DNA of 64,000 nucleotides from Kitasatospora sp. NA04385 (GTDB taxonomy: Bacteria > Actinomycetota > Actinomycetes > Streptomycetales > Streptomycetaceae). Shown piece after piece: positions 8,467-16,904 of this stretch. How positions within the stretch are numbered: position 1 is the first letter of the stretch; each line of letters starts with the position of its first letter. Where the stretch lies: the NCBI RefSeq assembly GCF_013364235.1, contig NZ_CP054919.1:3400103-3464102 (forward strand). The letters run 5' to 3'. The notes beneath the pieces were generated by a model, which saw only the letters and a program-made list of their open reading frames with translations, did no database searches and was not told the DNA's origin. Both the position numbers and the translations under genes were made by a program.

Positions 8467-8895
8467 TCACGCCTTCCGGTGGTCGCGCCAGGCGCACGCG
8501 GCACCGATCATCCGGGCCGTCCACGCATCCGGGTCGCCCCCGCCGATCTCTTCCCACATCCGGGCGTTGGCCACGGCGAACGCGTCCACCCCCGCTGCGG
8601 AAGCCGCCTGCCACCCGGGAACGCGGGACGCCCACCCCTCGGCCGAGGCGGGTCCGTGCCCGAACGCGATGAGCCAGAGCGCCCAGTACGCGGCGTCCAG
8701 CCATGGAGCCCCCCTGGTGGCCCAGGCCCAGTCGACGAGTCGGGCCTGCCGACCGGCCACGAGGACGTTCGTGTCGTGCCAGTCGGTGTGAAGCAGCGCG
8801 TCCCCGGCGAAATGGCCGAGGTCCGCCGGCCGCCCCGCGTACCGGGCCACGCACTGTTCGGCCCGCCTCAACTCGATCGGTGGACACGGGATTTC
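8467..8895 (-). pseudogene. Aminoglycoside-phosphotransferase-fold fragment
   Basis: The C-terminal half of an APH-type kinase: LLHTDWHDTNVLVAG is the catalytic loop (HTD for HxD) and LVDWAWATRGAPWLDAAYWA holds the metal-binding DFD-equivalent (VDW). The N-terminal lobe with the nucleotide-binding Lys is absent; the frame upstream closes at about 8941. Another short frame starts at ATG 8956 with a good ribosome site (GAGGGGAACGAC) but does not join it. Most likely a decayed gene that lost its first half. Confidence 0.65.
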
Positions 8896-9029
8896 GGCCC
8901 GGCTGCAAGACGACGTGGGCCCCCAGGAACGGAGCCGCGATCAGATCGTGCGCCATGTCGTTCCCCTCTTCTCCGGACGTGGAACCTTGGGCGTTCGCCG
9001 CGTTCAGCACCACGGGTGGACGAGCGGGT

Positions 9030-9359
9030 TCAGCCCCCCTCCCCGGCACGGCTGCCGTCAGGTCGGTGAGCACGGGCCTCGGTGGCTTCCGGGGGCGGGT
9101 CGGTGTGGATCTCGCTCCAGACGGTTTCGCGGGCGGTGCCGTCGTTGCGGGAGGGCGGGGAGTAGCGGTGTCCCCAGCGGTCGCCGAGGGCGAGGGCGTC
9201 CAGGACGGCCCGGTGGTCGTCGGCGCCGTGGGGACGGAGGATCGCGAGCTCGATGCGGTAGCCGGTGGGGGTGGTGGTGAGCTTGGCGTCACCGCCGCCG
9301 GCGAGGGAGAGCTGCTCGGCGAGGCGCCAGGCGCGCCGCTGCGGGTCGTTGTCGGTCAC
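9030..9359 (-). CDS. Hypothetical protein, member of XRE-linked small gene cluster
   Basis: 109 residues, mostly polar, no membrane segment or signal. The start MTDNDPQRRAWRLAEQLSLA followed by a strand-rich stretch (AKLTTTPTGYRIELAI) resembles short uncharacterised proteins that accompany XRE/DUF397 loci in Streptomyces. Its ATG overlaps the upstream stop (ATGA at 9356-9359), so it is translationally coupled to the gene before it. Function unknown. Confidence 0.65.
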   Translation of the reverse strand: MTDNDPQRRAWRLAEQLSLAGGGDAKLTTTPTGYRIELAILRPHGADDHRAVLDALALGDRWGHRYSPPSRNDGTARETVWSEIHTDPPPEATEARAHRPDGSRAGEGG

Positions 9360-9730
9360 GGCTGTACCGCCTTGCGGGCAGAGGGCTGCTGGGGAAGGTG
9401 CAATTCGCCTCGGAGACAGGCGAGTTCGAGGAGCGCTTCGGCGGTGCGCTGGACCCAGGGCAGTCCCGCGCAGCCGAGCGCGACGGCGCCGTGCTCGGGG
9501 GCGATGTCGTCGCGGTAGACGGGCGAGAGCCCGGGCGGCGGGTCGAGGCGGGCGGCGCGGAAGGCCAGCTCCAGCAGGTCGGCGGCCTGTTCGGCCCGGG
9601 TGAATCCGTCACGGAGGAAGCGCCGGAGGGTGTCGGCGGCCTCCAACGACTGTCCGGTGTACAGCACTTCGGTCCCCTCGGGGTCAGGCCGCAGTGTCAC
9701 GGGCGGCAGGGGTACAGCGCGGACACGCAC
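9356..9730 (-). CDS. Hypothetical protein, coupled to neighbours
   Basis: Up to 124 residues. The GTG at 9730 overlaps the upstream gene by 47 bp; a GTG at 9700 would overlap by only 17 bp and begin at VTLRPDPEGTEVLYTGQ. A helical body (AADTLRRFLRDGFTRAEQAA, DLLELAFRAARLDPPPG) is followed by IAPEHGAVALGCAGLPWVQR. I do not recognise a named domain. It lies between two coupled small genes, all leftward and divergent from the XRE regulator. Confidence 0.6.
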   Translation of the reverse strand: MRVRAVPLPPVTLRPDPEGTEVLYTGQSLEAADTLRRFLRDGFTRAEQAADLLELAFRAARLDPPPGLSPVYRDDIAPEHGAVALGCAGLPWVQRTAEALLELACLRGELHLPQQPSARKAVQP

Positions 9731-9929
9731 AGGCCGGCCAGGTCAGCGCCGAGACCAGCGGCAGGACGAGGTCCTCGTCGAAGGCGCAGGAGGAGACCTG
9801 CACCCGACTGCCGTCGGCCCGCACGGTGTAGACCCGGATGGTCAACCGGGCAGTCGGATCGCCGGGCGCGGCACCGGGGAGGGGCAGGCCCACCCCCGGC
9901 GGGGCGGCAGAGCTTTGCTGACTGGTCAT
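9684..9929 (-). CDS. Small hypothetical protein with CxCPxC end
   Basis: 81 residues. RLTIRVYTVRADGSRVQV leads to a C-terminal ACACPRC motif that could bind a metal. Short proteins of this plan (a YTVRVY strand pair plus a terminal CxCP motif) are recurrent partners of XRE/DUF397 pairs in Streptomyces. The start is ATG 9929, directly preceded by an alternative GTG at 9932; AAGGA lies just upstream. First gene of a three-gene leftward unit divergent from the XRE gene at 10077. Confidence 0.65.
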   Translation of the reverse strand: MTSQQSSAAPPGVGLPLPGAAPGDPTARLTIRVYTVRADGSRVQVSSCAFDEDLVLPLVSALTWPACACPRCTPAARDTAA

Positions 9930-10076
9930 CACGATCCTTGCCTCGCACGGCGGCTGACCTTGGCAATGGTCACTTTCTGTGCCTCAAGCCTTGCCGAGCG
10001 GCACTACCCTGAACAAGGAGCGCCGCGTTGCGGACCTGCGCGGATGCGGGCGCGGAACACGAAGGAGGCTGGACGG

Positions 10077-10931
10077 ATGGGCTGGCAAGAACGCGACCTT
10101 CAGCCGAATCTCTCGCCCCGACACTTCTACGGCGCCGAGATCCGCCTCCACCGGGCGAACAACGACATGTCGTTGGAGAGCCTGGGGAACATCATCAAGT
10201 TCTCCAAGGCGCACCTGTCCCGGATCGAGAGCGGAGCGTCCAAGCCTCCGGAGGGCCTGTCGGAGAAACTGGACATGGTCTTCGGGACGAACGGACTGTT
10301 CTGCCGCCTCTACGAGCTGGCGAAGCGGGAGCCGTTCCCCGACAAATACAGCACGTTCCACAAGCTCAACAGCCGCGCGGTGGAACACGCCTCGTACTCG
10401 CTGTCGTTCCCGGGCCTGCTCCAGACCGAACGGGTGATCAGGGCGATCATGCACGGGAGCGGGTCCCGGGCGTCGGACGAGGAGATCGAGAGCTGGCTGA
10501 CCGCCCGACTCGGACAGCAGGAACGGCTCCGCACCGAACCAGCGGTGTGCGAGTACTGGTTCATCATCGACGAGGCCGCGCTGCAACGTCCCATTGCCGG
10601 GCCGGAGGTAATGGTGGAACAGCTCTCTGCACTGCTGGCCGCTGGTCGGCGCCGCAATGTGACGGTGCAGGTGCTGCCGTTCAGCGCTGGTGTGCACTCA
10701 CGGATGAGCGGCTCCTCGCTCATCATGCTCACTTCGCCCGATGGATCGATGGCCGCCTACGAGGAGGGTGATCGATGGGGGCGTTTGCACGATGACACAG
10801 AGACAGTTGTGAGTCGTAGGAAGGACTACGATCTGTTGCGGGCCCAGTCCCTCTCGCCGAGGAGTACCGAGGCCAAGATCAGCTCCGCTTTGGAAGGATT
10901 CGCTGAGGATGCGCGCCGACGGCATGCCTGA
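10077..10931 (+). CDS. XRE-type regulator with DUF5753 domain
   Basis: 284 residues. N-terminal helix-turn-helix at about 20-75 (GAEIRLHRANNDMSLESLGN, IIKFSKAHLSRIESG). The DUF5753 sensor-like domain fills the rest: SLSFPGLLQTERVIRAIM, then LTARLGQQERL, EYWFIIDEAAL and VTVQVLPFSAGVH. The ATG at 10077 follows AAGGAGG at 9 bp. The downstream DUF397 gene overlaps its 3' end by 23 bp; this pair is a widespread Streptomyces module of regulator and small partner, to which WhiJ belongs. In that system the small protein is thought to act with the regulator; the target here is unknown, with the divergent small genes as candidates. Confidence 0.92.
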   Translation: MGWQERDLQPNLSPRHFYGAEIRLHRANNDMSLESLGNIIKFSKAHLSRIESGASKPPEGLSEKLDMVFGTNGLFCRLYELAKREPFPDKYSTFHKLNSRAVEHASYSLSFPGLLQTERVIRAIMHGSGSRASDEEIESWLTARLGQQERLRTEPAVCEYWFIIDEAALQRPIAGPEVMVEQLSALLAAGRRRNVTVQVLPFSAGVHSRMSGSSLIMLTSPDGSMAAYEEGDRWGRLHDDTETVVSRRKDYDLLRAQSLSPRSTEAKISSALEGFAEDARRRHA

Positions 10932-11112
10932 GAACTGGGTCAAGAGCAGCTACAGCAACGATGACGGCGGCGCCTGCATCGAGGTGGACACCAACCACCC
11001 CGGCACCGTCCGCGACTCCAAGGACCCGGCCGGGCCCCGCCTGCGCTTCACCCCCGCCGCCTGGGCCGCCTTCGTCTCCTCCGCCGCCGCAGGCGAGTTC
11101 GGCACCGTCTGA
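10909..11112 (+). CDS. DUF397 domain protein
   Basis: 67 residues from ATG 10909, or 62 from ATG 10924. The hallmark WVKSSYSNDDGGACIEV is followed by VRDSKDPAGPRLRFTPAAWA and FV, the complete DUF397 domain. It overlaps the end of the XRE gene and so is translated with it. Expected to be the small cytoplasmic partner of that regulator. Confidence 0.92.
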   Translation: MRADGMPENWVKSSYSNDDGGACIEVDTNHPGTVRDSKDPAGPRLRFTPAAWAAFVSSAAAGEFGTV

Positions 11113-11125
11113 GTCGTCTCCCCGC

Positions 11126-11533
11126 TCAGGCCACGTTCTCGGTGCGGTCCGCCGGGAACGGGGCGCCGTAGGCGGTCCAGAGCGGCATGACGCGCGGGGT
11201 GATGGCCGGGCGGGGGGCCGGGTGGACGGCGATCCGGGTGGCGGGGCCGTGGACGAGCGGCAGGCGGGGCATGATCGTGCGGCGCAGCGCGTGCAGGGAG
11301 AGCGGGTGCCGGAACCGGGAGCACACCGGGAGGGTGTTCGGCGGTCGCACGGGTGCCGGTGCGGCGGCGGGGAGGCCGCCCGCCCGGTGGCGGCCCTTCG
11401 GGGTGTCGACTCCCGTGCGGTGACGGCCGGTTGGGGTGTCTCCTGGGCCGGAGAGGTACCAGGCGATGGCGAAAACGAGAAACAGCGCGGCGATGGCGAT
11501 GCAGGGTGCCGCCCAGACGCTAAGGTGGAACAT
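11126..11533 (-). CDS. Small membrane-anchored hypothetical protein
   Basis: 135 residues. One N-terminal membrane segment (about 5-25, VWAAPCIAIAALFLVFAIAW) is followed by a basic Pro/Arg-rich tail without a recognisable domain. I place the start at ATG 11533 because the membrane segment begins just after it and a G-rich ribosome site precedes it; an upstream extension would read low-complexity residues. The ribosome site lies inside a hairpin (11534-11578). Convergent with the DUF397 gene. Confidence 0.5.
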   Translation of the reverse strand: MFHLSVWAAPCIAIAALFLVFAIAWYLSGPGDTPTGRHRTGVDTPKGRHRAGGLPAAAPAPVRPPNTLPVCSRFRHPLSLHALRRTIMPRLPLVHGPATRIAVHPAPRPAITPRVMPLWTAYGAPFPADRTENVA

Positions 11534-11578
11534 GTCGAAGCCCCCATGGTTTTCTTTTTTCTGGGTGGGCGCTTCGAC
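11534..11578 (-). promoter_or_regulatory. Hairpin enclosing ribosome site of small membrane gene
   Basis: Read on the minus strand, GTCGAAGCGCCC pairs with GGGGGCTTCGAC (12 bp, one mismatch) across an A-rich 21-nt loop, and the 3' arm touches the ATG at 11533. The G-rich ribosome-binding sequence is inside the stem, so folding should hide it. It may be a translational switch. Confidence 0.5.
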
Positions 11579-11878
11579 TCCGCCCCGGGGGTGTTGCTGC
11601 ACCCACCGGGGCATTTCTCCGTGCTGCCGAGAGCGGCCCGATCGACCCGAACGCTATGCAGCGGCAAGGGAACTGTCGATCCGTCAGATTCGAACGGCCA
11701 CGCCCGCGCCGGACTCCCGTTCACCCCTCCGGGCGGTCACCGCGGAAGGCGTTCTCCCAGTTCGCGGACGATACGCCAGAGTTGCGCTCCGGCCGCGCCA
11801 ACTCCACGCCATCGCAGGAGTGTTCGGCACACCTGGGGGTGAAGGGAACAAGCTCCCGATTGACGTCCGGCGCCTCGC
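11579..11878. other. Gene-free interval
   Basis: About 300 bp between the small membrane gene (and its leader hairpin) and the next leftward gene. Short frames here have no family signature and no ribosome site. It presumably carries the promoter of the small membrane gene. Confidence 0.4.
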
Positions 11879-12736
11879 TCAACTCCGCCCGGCACGCCGG
11901 GCGTTGTCGTTCTCGGCGGCCCGCAGCACAGCGGCCCTGGCCGCGCCCGGATCGACCTCCGGGAGGGCGAACAGACCCGGCACGGCGGCCAGGTGGCGGG
12001 CGGGGTCGTCGTCCCAGCGGTGCACCGTCCAGCCCGGCCAGCGGGCCGGGACGGCGTCCGGGTCGGGGAGGTTGGTGAGCGTCCACCAGCCGAGGGTGCG
12101 GCGCTCCGGGTCAAGGTGCAGGCCCGCGTCGGCGGCCACCTCGCGGTGACTGAAGTCGGTTGCCCCGTCCAGCCGTTGCAGCAGTGCGGGGCCCTCGGTA
12201 GCGGGGTGGTCGCCGATGTCGGCGAGCAGGTGGCAGCGGCTGCTACTGCGGCTGCGGCTGCGGCTGGGGCCGACCGTCACCACGACGAGCGCGGACTCCT
12301 CGGCGGCGACCTCCCACTCCGCACTGAGCGGCGGCGCGACCACCGGGCGCACGTCCCGGTCGCGGACGGTCTCCGGGTCGCGGCCGAGGTACCGGAGCAG
12401 GTCGGCGTTGCCGTCGAGGCACCAGCGCACCTCCCAGCCGGGCCAGGCCTCCCGGAGCAGCGCGAAGACGGCCGCGCGCAGCCGGGGGTCGGTGCTCGGG
12501 CCCTCCCAGGCGAAGAACAGCAGCACCCGGCGCGGCAGGTCGACCAGGACCGCGCCCTGGCAGAACACGTCGTCCAGCCAGTACCCGCCGGGCCCGAGCG
12601 CCCGGATCCGCTCGACGGTGCGCGCCGGGCCGGCCAGCAGCGCGAGGTCGAGCCCGACGGCGCCGTACTTGTCCACGTACGGCCCGTGCACGGCCCGGTT
12701 CCCGTCCAGCAGCACGAAGTTCGCCCGGTCCCCCAT
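11879..12736 (-). CDS. Conserved hypothetical protein (MGDRANFV family)
   Basis: 285 residues from ATG 12736. The start MGDRANFVLLDGNRAVHGPY and many Trp residues (GYWLDDVFCQGAVLV, LLREAWPGWEVRWCLDG, TLGWWTLTNLPDPDAVPARW) recall an uncharacterised cytoplasmic family found across Streptomyces. No membrane segment, signal or catalytic motif is apparent. A short Ser/Arg repeat (SRSRSRSSSR) interrupts the middle, probably an expanded CGG/CTG tract. Lies 85 bp downstream of the Eis-like gene on the same strand. Confidence 0.7.
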   Translation of the reverse strand: MGDRANFVLLDGNRAVHGPYVDKYGAVGLDLALLAGPARTVERIRALGPGGYWLDDVFCQGAVLVDLPRRVLLFFAWEGPSTDPRLRAAVFALLREAWPGWEVRWCLDGNADLLRYLGRDPETVRDRDVRPVVAPPLSAEWEVAAEESALVVVTVGPSRSRSRSSSRCHLLADIGDHPATEGPALLQRLDGATDFSHREVAADAGLHLDPERRTLGWWTLTNLPDPDAVPARWPGWTVHRWDDDPARHLAAVPGLFALPEVDPGAARAAVLRAAENDNARRAGRS

Positions 12737-12821
12737 GCCCGCCAGCCTGCCCGGAACCCGCCCCGACCGCCAGTGGGTCACCGGCGGCGGGGTCAGGGGC
12801 CGCACCAGGGGCGGCGGCGGG

Positions 12822-14120
12822 TCAGAAGCCGTCCGGGTTCCAGGGGGCGCGGGCGGTGCGCAGCAGGGTGTCCGCACGGACGGCCGCGCCCGGGGTCAGC
12901 TCGGTGAGCAGGGCGGCGTCGGCGAGGGCCGCCGCGCTGCCGCCGCCCAGGTAGAGGGTGCCGAGCCGGGAGACGTCGAGCGCGAGGTCGGCCGGGTCGT
13001 CGGTGGGGGTGATCCGGCCGGTGCCGTCGGCGGCGGTCTCCAGCGCCCAGCGCCCGGCCGTCCAGCCCTCGCGGTCGGTGACGTCCAGCACCAGGCGGCC
13101 GGGGGCCTCGTAGCGGCGGGCGGCGAACGCGGCGGGCAGGTCGAGCAGCCGCAGCCAGGTGAAGTCGGAGCTCTCCTCGTGCGGCTTGGCCCCGCGCGGG
13201 TCCGCCAGCAGCAGCGGCAGCACGTCACCGGCGCCGAGGTGCGGCGCGACGACGTGCCGCACCCAGTCGACCGAGAAGGCGAACGCCCAGAGCGCGTTGG
13301 CGGTCTCCCGGTCGAGCGCGATGAAGTCCCGGACGGTGAGCGGGCAGTCGGGGTAGGAGCCGTCCCACTTGTCGTCGACGGTGTAGTTGAGCATGCCGGT
13401 GAGGGTGCCGTCGGCGGTGCGGTGGAAGGCGGTGAAGCCCTGCTTCCAGTCGAAGCCGGGCAGGTCGACCTCGCCGACCCGCAGCCGCCACCAGGCCTCG
13501 GGGCGGCCGATCGCACCGGGCTGGGTGGGCCGCCAGCGCTCGTGCAACTCGGGGCCGTGCTTGCGGAACTCCTCCAGGGTGGCGAAGTCGATCCGATGGC
13601 CCTCGTGCACGGGCAGCCCGGCCCGGATGCCGCCGGAGCGCAGCACGTCGACCCGCCAGCCCGCCAGCGGGGCGGCCGAGCCGAAGCCGAAGCGGCCGTA
13701 GATGTTGTGCTCGGCGGCGATCAGGATCGCGGCGGCCGCGCCGCGCTCGCGGGCGGCCGTCAGGTCGTGCCGCATCATGCCACTGAGCAGACCGCGCCGG
13801 CGGTGGGTGGCGTTGACCGTGACGGCGGTGATCGCGTCGACCGGCAGCAGCGCCCCGCCGGGCACCGTCAGCCCGGTGTCGAAGCTGCGGAAGGTCGCCA
13901 CGCAGCGCGGCCGGCCGTTCGCCGCCGCCGGGCCGTCGTGGTCGAAGGCCCCCAGCATCCGGCCCGGTTCGAACAGCAGCTCCCGCCACTGCGTCGCCGG
14001 GGCGACGTGCGGGCGCATGAACCCGAGCGCGATAGCCCGGTCCCAGTCGGCCAGTTCCTCGTGGGTGATCGGCCGGATCTCGATGCCCCGGTGGGGGCCC
14101 TGTCGTGCGTCGTTGCCCAT
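12822..14120 (-). CDS. Eis-family GNAT acetyltransferase
   Basis: 432 residues. An N-terminal GNAT domain (IEIRPITHEELADWDRAIAL; acetyl-CoA loop VNATHRRRGLLSGMMRHDL) is followed by AILIAAEHNIYGRFGFGSAA, typical of Eis proteins, a second degenerate GNAT domain, and a C-terminal sterol-carrier-like domain (ALDVSRLGTLYLGGGSAAAL). The terminal acidic carboxylate expected at the active site is present as the final Phe of PDGF. Eis enzymes acetylate multiple amines on aminoglycosides and peptides; in producers and soil actinomycetes the natural role is often unclear. Start ATG 14120. Confidence 0.93.
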   Translation of the reverse strand: MGNDARQGPHRGIEIRPITHEELADWDRAIALGFMRPHVAPATQWRELLFEPGRMLGAFDHDGPAAANGRPRCVATFRSFDTGLTVPGGALLPVDAITAVTVNATHRRRGLLSGMMRHDLTAARERGAAAAILIAAEHNIYGRFGFGSAAPLAGWRVDVLRSGGIRAGLPVHEGHRIDFATLEEFRKHGPELHERWRPTQPGAIGRPEAWWRLRVGEVDLPGFDWKQGFTAFHRTADGTLTGMLNYTVDDKWDGSYPDCPLTVRDFIALDRETANALWAFAFSVDWVRHVVAPHLGAGDVLPLLLADPRGAKPHEESSDFTWLRLLDLPAAFAARRYEAPGRLVLDVTDREGWTAGRWALETAADGTGRITPTDDPADLALDVSRLGTLYLGGGSAAALADAALLTELTPGAAVRADTLLRTARAPWNPDGF

Positions 14121-14239
14121 CGGGCCACCGTACGACGGCCCCCCGCCCCCGGCATCCGGTTTTCCGGCCGGTCGGAGCGGGCGCGGCCCGGTGCGGCCCG
14201 GCCCGGCGGGCGCGGCCCGGCCCGGTCCGGCGCGCAGGA

Positions 14240-14270
14240 CGGCGGCCCGGGCGCGGGGCCCGGACCGCCG
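14240..14270 (-). terminator. Hairpin after lectin gene
   Basis: Stem CGGCGG-CCGGGC / GCCCGG-CCGCCG (14240-14252 with 14258-14270) with a single internal mismatch and a 5-nt loop, about 30 bp past the lectin stop at 14299. Confidence 0.55.
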
Positions 14271-14298
14271 GTTCGGTTCCCGCCGGAGCGGGCGGGGG

Positions 14299-15171
14299 CT
14301 ACAGGCCCCAGGTGCCGCTGGCCCAGAGCGCCCGGCCGTCGCGCTGGTAGACGACGAAGTTGCCGTCGTCCTGGAGGACGGCGTACCCGCCGGGGTTCCC
14401 GCCGGTGTTGGTGGACCAGAGCGCGTTATTCCAGGAGCCGAAGCTCTCCAGCGGGTAGAGGACCAGGTTGCCGTCGTCCTGCATCCGCAGCGTGGATTTC
14501 GGGTGGCCCCAGGTGTTGGTGGACCAGATCGCCTTGTCGTCGCGCTTGCGGTACAGCACGACGTTCCCGTCCGGCTGGACGATCAGCCAGGCCGAGGCCG
14601 ACTCCGTCCAGGAGCCCGAGAGGATCTCGCCCGGCGAGCCCGCCACCCCGGGGCAGAAGGCGGACGGCTCGTCGAAGGTGCTGGAGCTCCACGACTTGCC
14701 GGGCGTGCCGACCAGGAAGAGGGCGCCCGGAAGGATCGTCAGGGTGGCGCCCGGCAGCCCCCAGGTACCGGTGGACCAGAGCGCGCCGCCGGTCTCGGGG
14801 CCGCCACCGGCCTGGTACACCACGAAGTTGCCGTCGCTCTGGAGGAGACCGTACGCGCCCGGGTGGCCCCAGGTGCCGCTGCTCCAGATCGGGTGGTTCG
14901 GGCCGCCGGTGGAGTTGACCAAATAAAGCACCAGGTTGCCGTCGGGCTCCATGGTCAGGACGGCCTTCCCGTCCTTCGCCGCCAGGCTCTGACCCGAAGT
15001 CAGCTTCCACCCGGCCGACTGGCGGTCCGCCACCGTGGTCGGGCCGGGCAGCTGGCACTTGGGCGTCGGCGGCTCCGCCGAACCCGCCGCCTGCGCGGTC
15101 GGCACCATCCCGACCATCGCCGCCGCAGCCAGCAGACCGGCCGCCGCCGCACTCGTCACGCGTCGCCGCAT
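14299..15171 (-). CDS. Secreted tandem mannose-binding (B-type) lectin
   Basis: 290 residues. A Sec signal peptide (RRR start, hydrophobic 8-23, likely cut after AQA at 28) precedes two bulb-type lectin domains, about 56-164 and 180-290. Carbohydrate-site motifs Q/E-x-D-x-N-x-V-x-Y occur at 75-83, 111-119, 199-207, 231-239 and 267-275; the third site of domain 1 (about 147-154) is degenerate. Spacer repeats LWSTGTWG and IWSTNTWG alternate with them. Two tandem domains of this fold are also the plan of LlpA-type bacteriocins, but secreted lectins in Streptomyces may simply bind mannan. Single gene with its own terminator; the MFS remnant upstream overlaps its 5' end. Confidence 0.9.
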   Translation of the reverse strand: MRRRVTSAAAAGLLAAAAMVGMVPTAQAAGSAEPPTPKCQLPGPTTVADRQSAGWKLTSGQSLAAKDGKAVLTMEPDGNLVLYLVNSTGGPNHPIWSSGTWGHPGAYGLLQSDGNFVVYQAGGGPETGGALWSTGTWGLPGATLTILPGALFLVGTPGKSWSSSTFDEPSAFCPGVAGSPGEILSGSWTESASAWLIVQPDGNVVLYRKRDDKAIWSTNTWGHPKSTLRMQDDGNLVLYPLESFGSWNNALWSTNTGGNPGGYAVLQDDGNFVVYQRDGRALWASGTWGL

Positions 15172-16741
15172 GAGGTTCCCCCCTCTGTCTCCTGCTGAAT
15201 TTCGTGGGCGAACCTAGCACGTGCGGGAGACGGCAGAGCAAACGTTTTTTCAGCACTTCCAGGCCCTACCGCCCCCTCCCCGTCCCGGCGCCCGGCCATC
15301 GCCCGCACCGCCGGGACGACCCCCGCGACCAGGGCGAGCGCGACCGCCAGCACGAGCCGGGCCGCGGGCAGCGAACCGGCCGCCGGGTCGGGCCCGCCGA
15401 GCCGCGCCAGGAAGACGCCGCCGAGCAGCGCGGTGCCGAGGGTGGCGCCGAACTGCTGGACGGCGTTGAGCAGTCCGGCGGCCGAGCCGGTCTCGTGCGG
15501 GCGGACCCGGGACAGCGCGGCGGTGAAGAACGGCACCGTGAACAGCCCGCAGCCCAGCCCGGTCACGGCCAGCCCGGGCAGCACCCACCACGGGTAGTGG
15601 CGGGCACCGGTCGCGGCGTACCCGGCGAGCGCCGCCGCCAGGCCGACGGCCAGCACCGCCAGCCCGGCCCGCATCACCCGGCTGCCGTACCGGGGCACCA
15701 GCCGGGCGCCCGCCGCGAGCGAGCCGGCCGCCATCGCGGCGGTCCACGGCAGCAAGGTCAGTCCGGCGGCCAGCACGCCGCGGCCCGCGCCGAGTTGGAC
15801 CTGGAGCACGATCACCGGGAGCAGTCCGTTGAGCACCGCGAAGAACAGCGTGGAGGCGACCAGTGCGGCCGGGAAACCCCGGTCCCGGAACAGGCCCGGC
15901 TCGACCAGGGTCGCCCGCCCGGCCCGCGTCCGGGCCCGCTGGTGCAGCACGAAGAGCACCAGCAGCGCGGCCCCGCAGCCGAGTTCGGCCGCCCGCCGGA
16001 CGTCCCGGACACCGTGCCCGCCGTGTCCGCCGGTCAGCAGCGGCAGTGAGAGCAGCGCCCCGGCCGCCGCGAGCAGCACCGTGCCGACCGGGTCGAGCCG
16101 CCCGCCGCCGATACCCCCGCCGATGCCCCCGCCGGTGCCCCGCCGCGGCCGCCGGGGCCGCCGGGACCGCCCGGCAGCAGCCGCGCACCCGCCAGCACCG
16201 CGCCCGCCAGCGGCAGGTTGACCAGGAACGCCGCCCGCCAGGACAGGCCGAACAGGTCGGCCCGGGTCAACACCGCGCCCAGCAGCGGCCCGAGGATCGC
16301 GGCCAGCCCCATCACCGGCCCGATGCCGCTCATCGCCCGGGCCAGTTCGGGCCCGTCGAACAGCTCCCGGATCAGCCCGACCGTCTGCGGGATGACCAGC
16401 GCCGCCGCCGCGCCCTGCACCGCCCGCGCCGCCAGCAGCGGCCCCGGCCCGGGGGCCAGCGCGCACCCCAGCGAGGCGGCCGCGAACCCGGCCGCGCCCA
16501 GCACGAACACCCGCCGCCGCCCGGCCAGGTCGCCGAGCCGCCCGCCGGTGACCAGCAGCACCGCGAACGGCAGCGTGTACGCGGCGTTGAACCACGGGAT
16601 CTCGGCGGCCGGGCCGCCCAGGTCCGCCTGGATCACCGGCGCGGCGACCGTCACCACCGTCGCGTCCAGCAGGTTCATCGCCTCCGCCACCAGCAGCACC
16701 GCCAGCGCCCACCAGCGCCACCGCTCCGTCCGCCCGTCCAT
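15156..16741 (-). pseudogene. MFS (DHA2-type) exporter, frameshifted
   Basis: The N-terminal part, from ATG 16741, reads ALAVLLVAEAMNLLDATVVT and the motif GGRLGDLAGRRRVFVLG through about TM6, and ends in GGPGGPGGRGG. The rest of the transporter (LDPVGTVLLAAAGALLSLPL to the last helices) is in another frame that closes at 15156. The shift lies at about 16130-16170 in a Gly/Pro-coding run of C and G, a spot prone both to slippage and to sequencing error. If repaired, a 14-TM drug/proton antiporter results. Divergent from the AsnC-type regulator, which likely controlled it. Confidence 0.75.
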
Positions 16742-16904
16742 CCCGGCCCCCTCTCCTCGTCCGGCCGGCCGTCCGCGGCCCGCCCGCGCCCCAGCCTCGG
16801 CAGCGGCCCCGGACCGCCTCCAGCCACGGCGTCTCGATGGTGGATTTCCTCCAGCGCACCCGCCCGTGAAGCGGATTAGGCTCACCTCGACGAAGGGGGC
16901 GACC

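Noticed and set aside
8940-8956. ATG 8956 with a strong ribosome site upstream of the phosphotransferase remnant
   Set aside because: Its frame reads MAHDLIAAPFLGAHVVLQ and then merges into unrelated sequence; it does not join the kinase fragment and has no recognisable family.
16870-16890. TTAGGCTCACCT before the AsnC gene resembles half an iron box
   Set aside because: The second half does not match the consensus and the neighbours have no link to iron.
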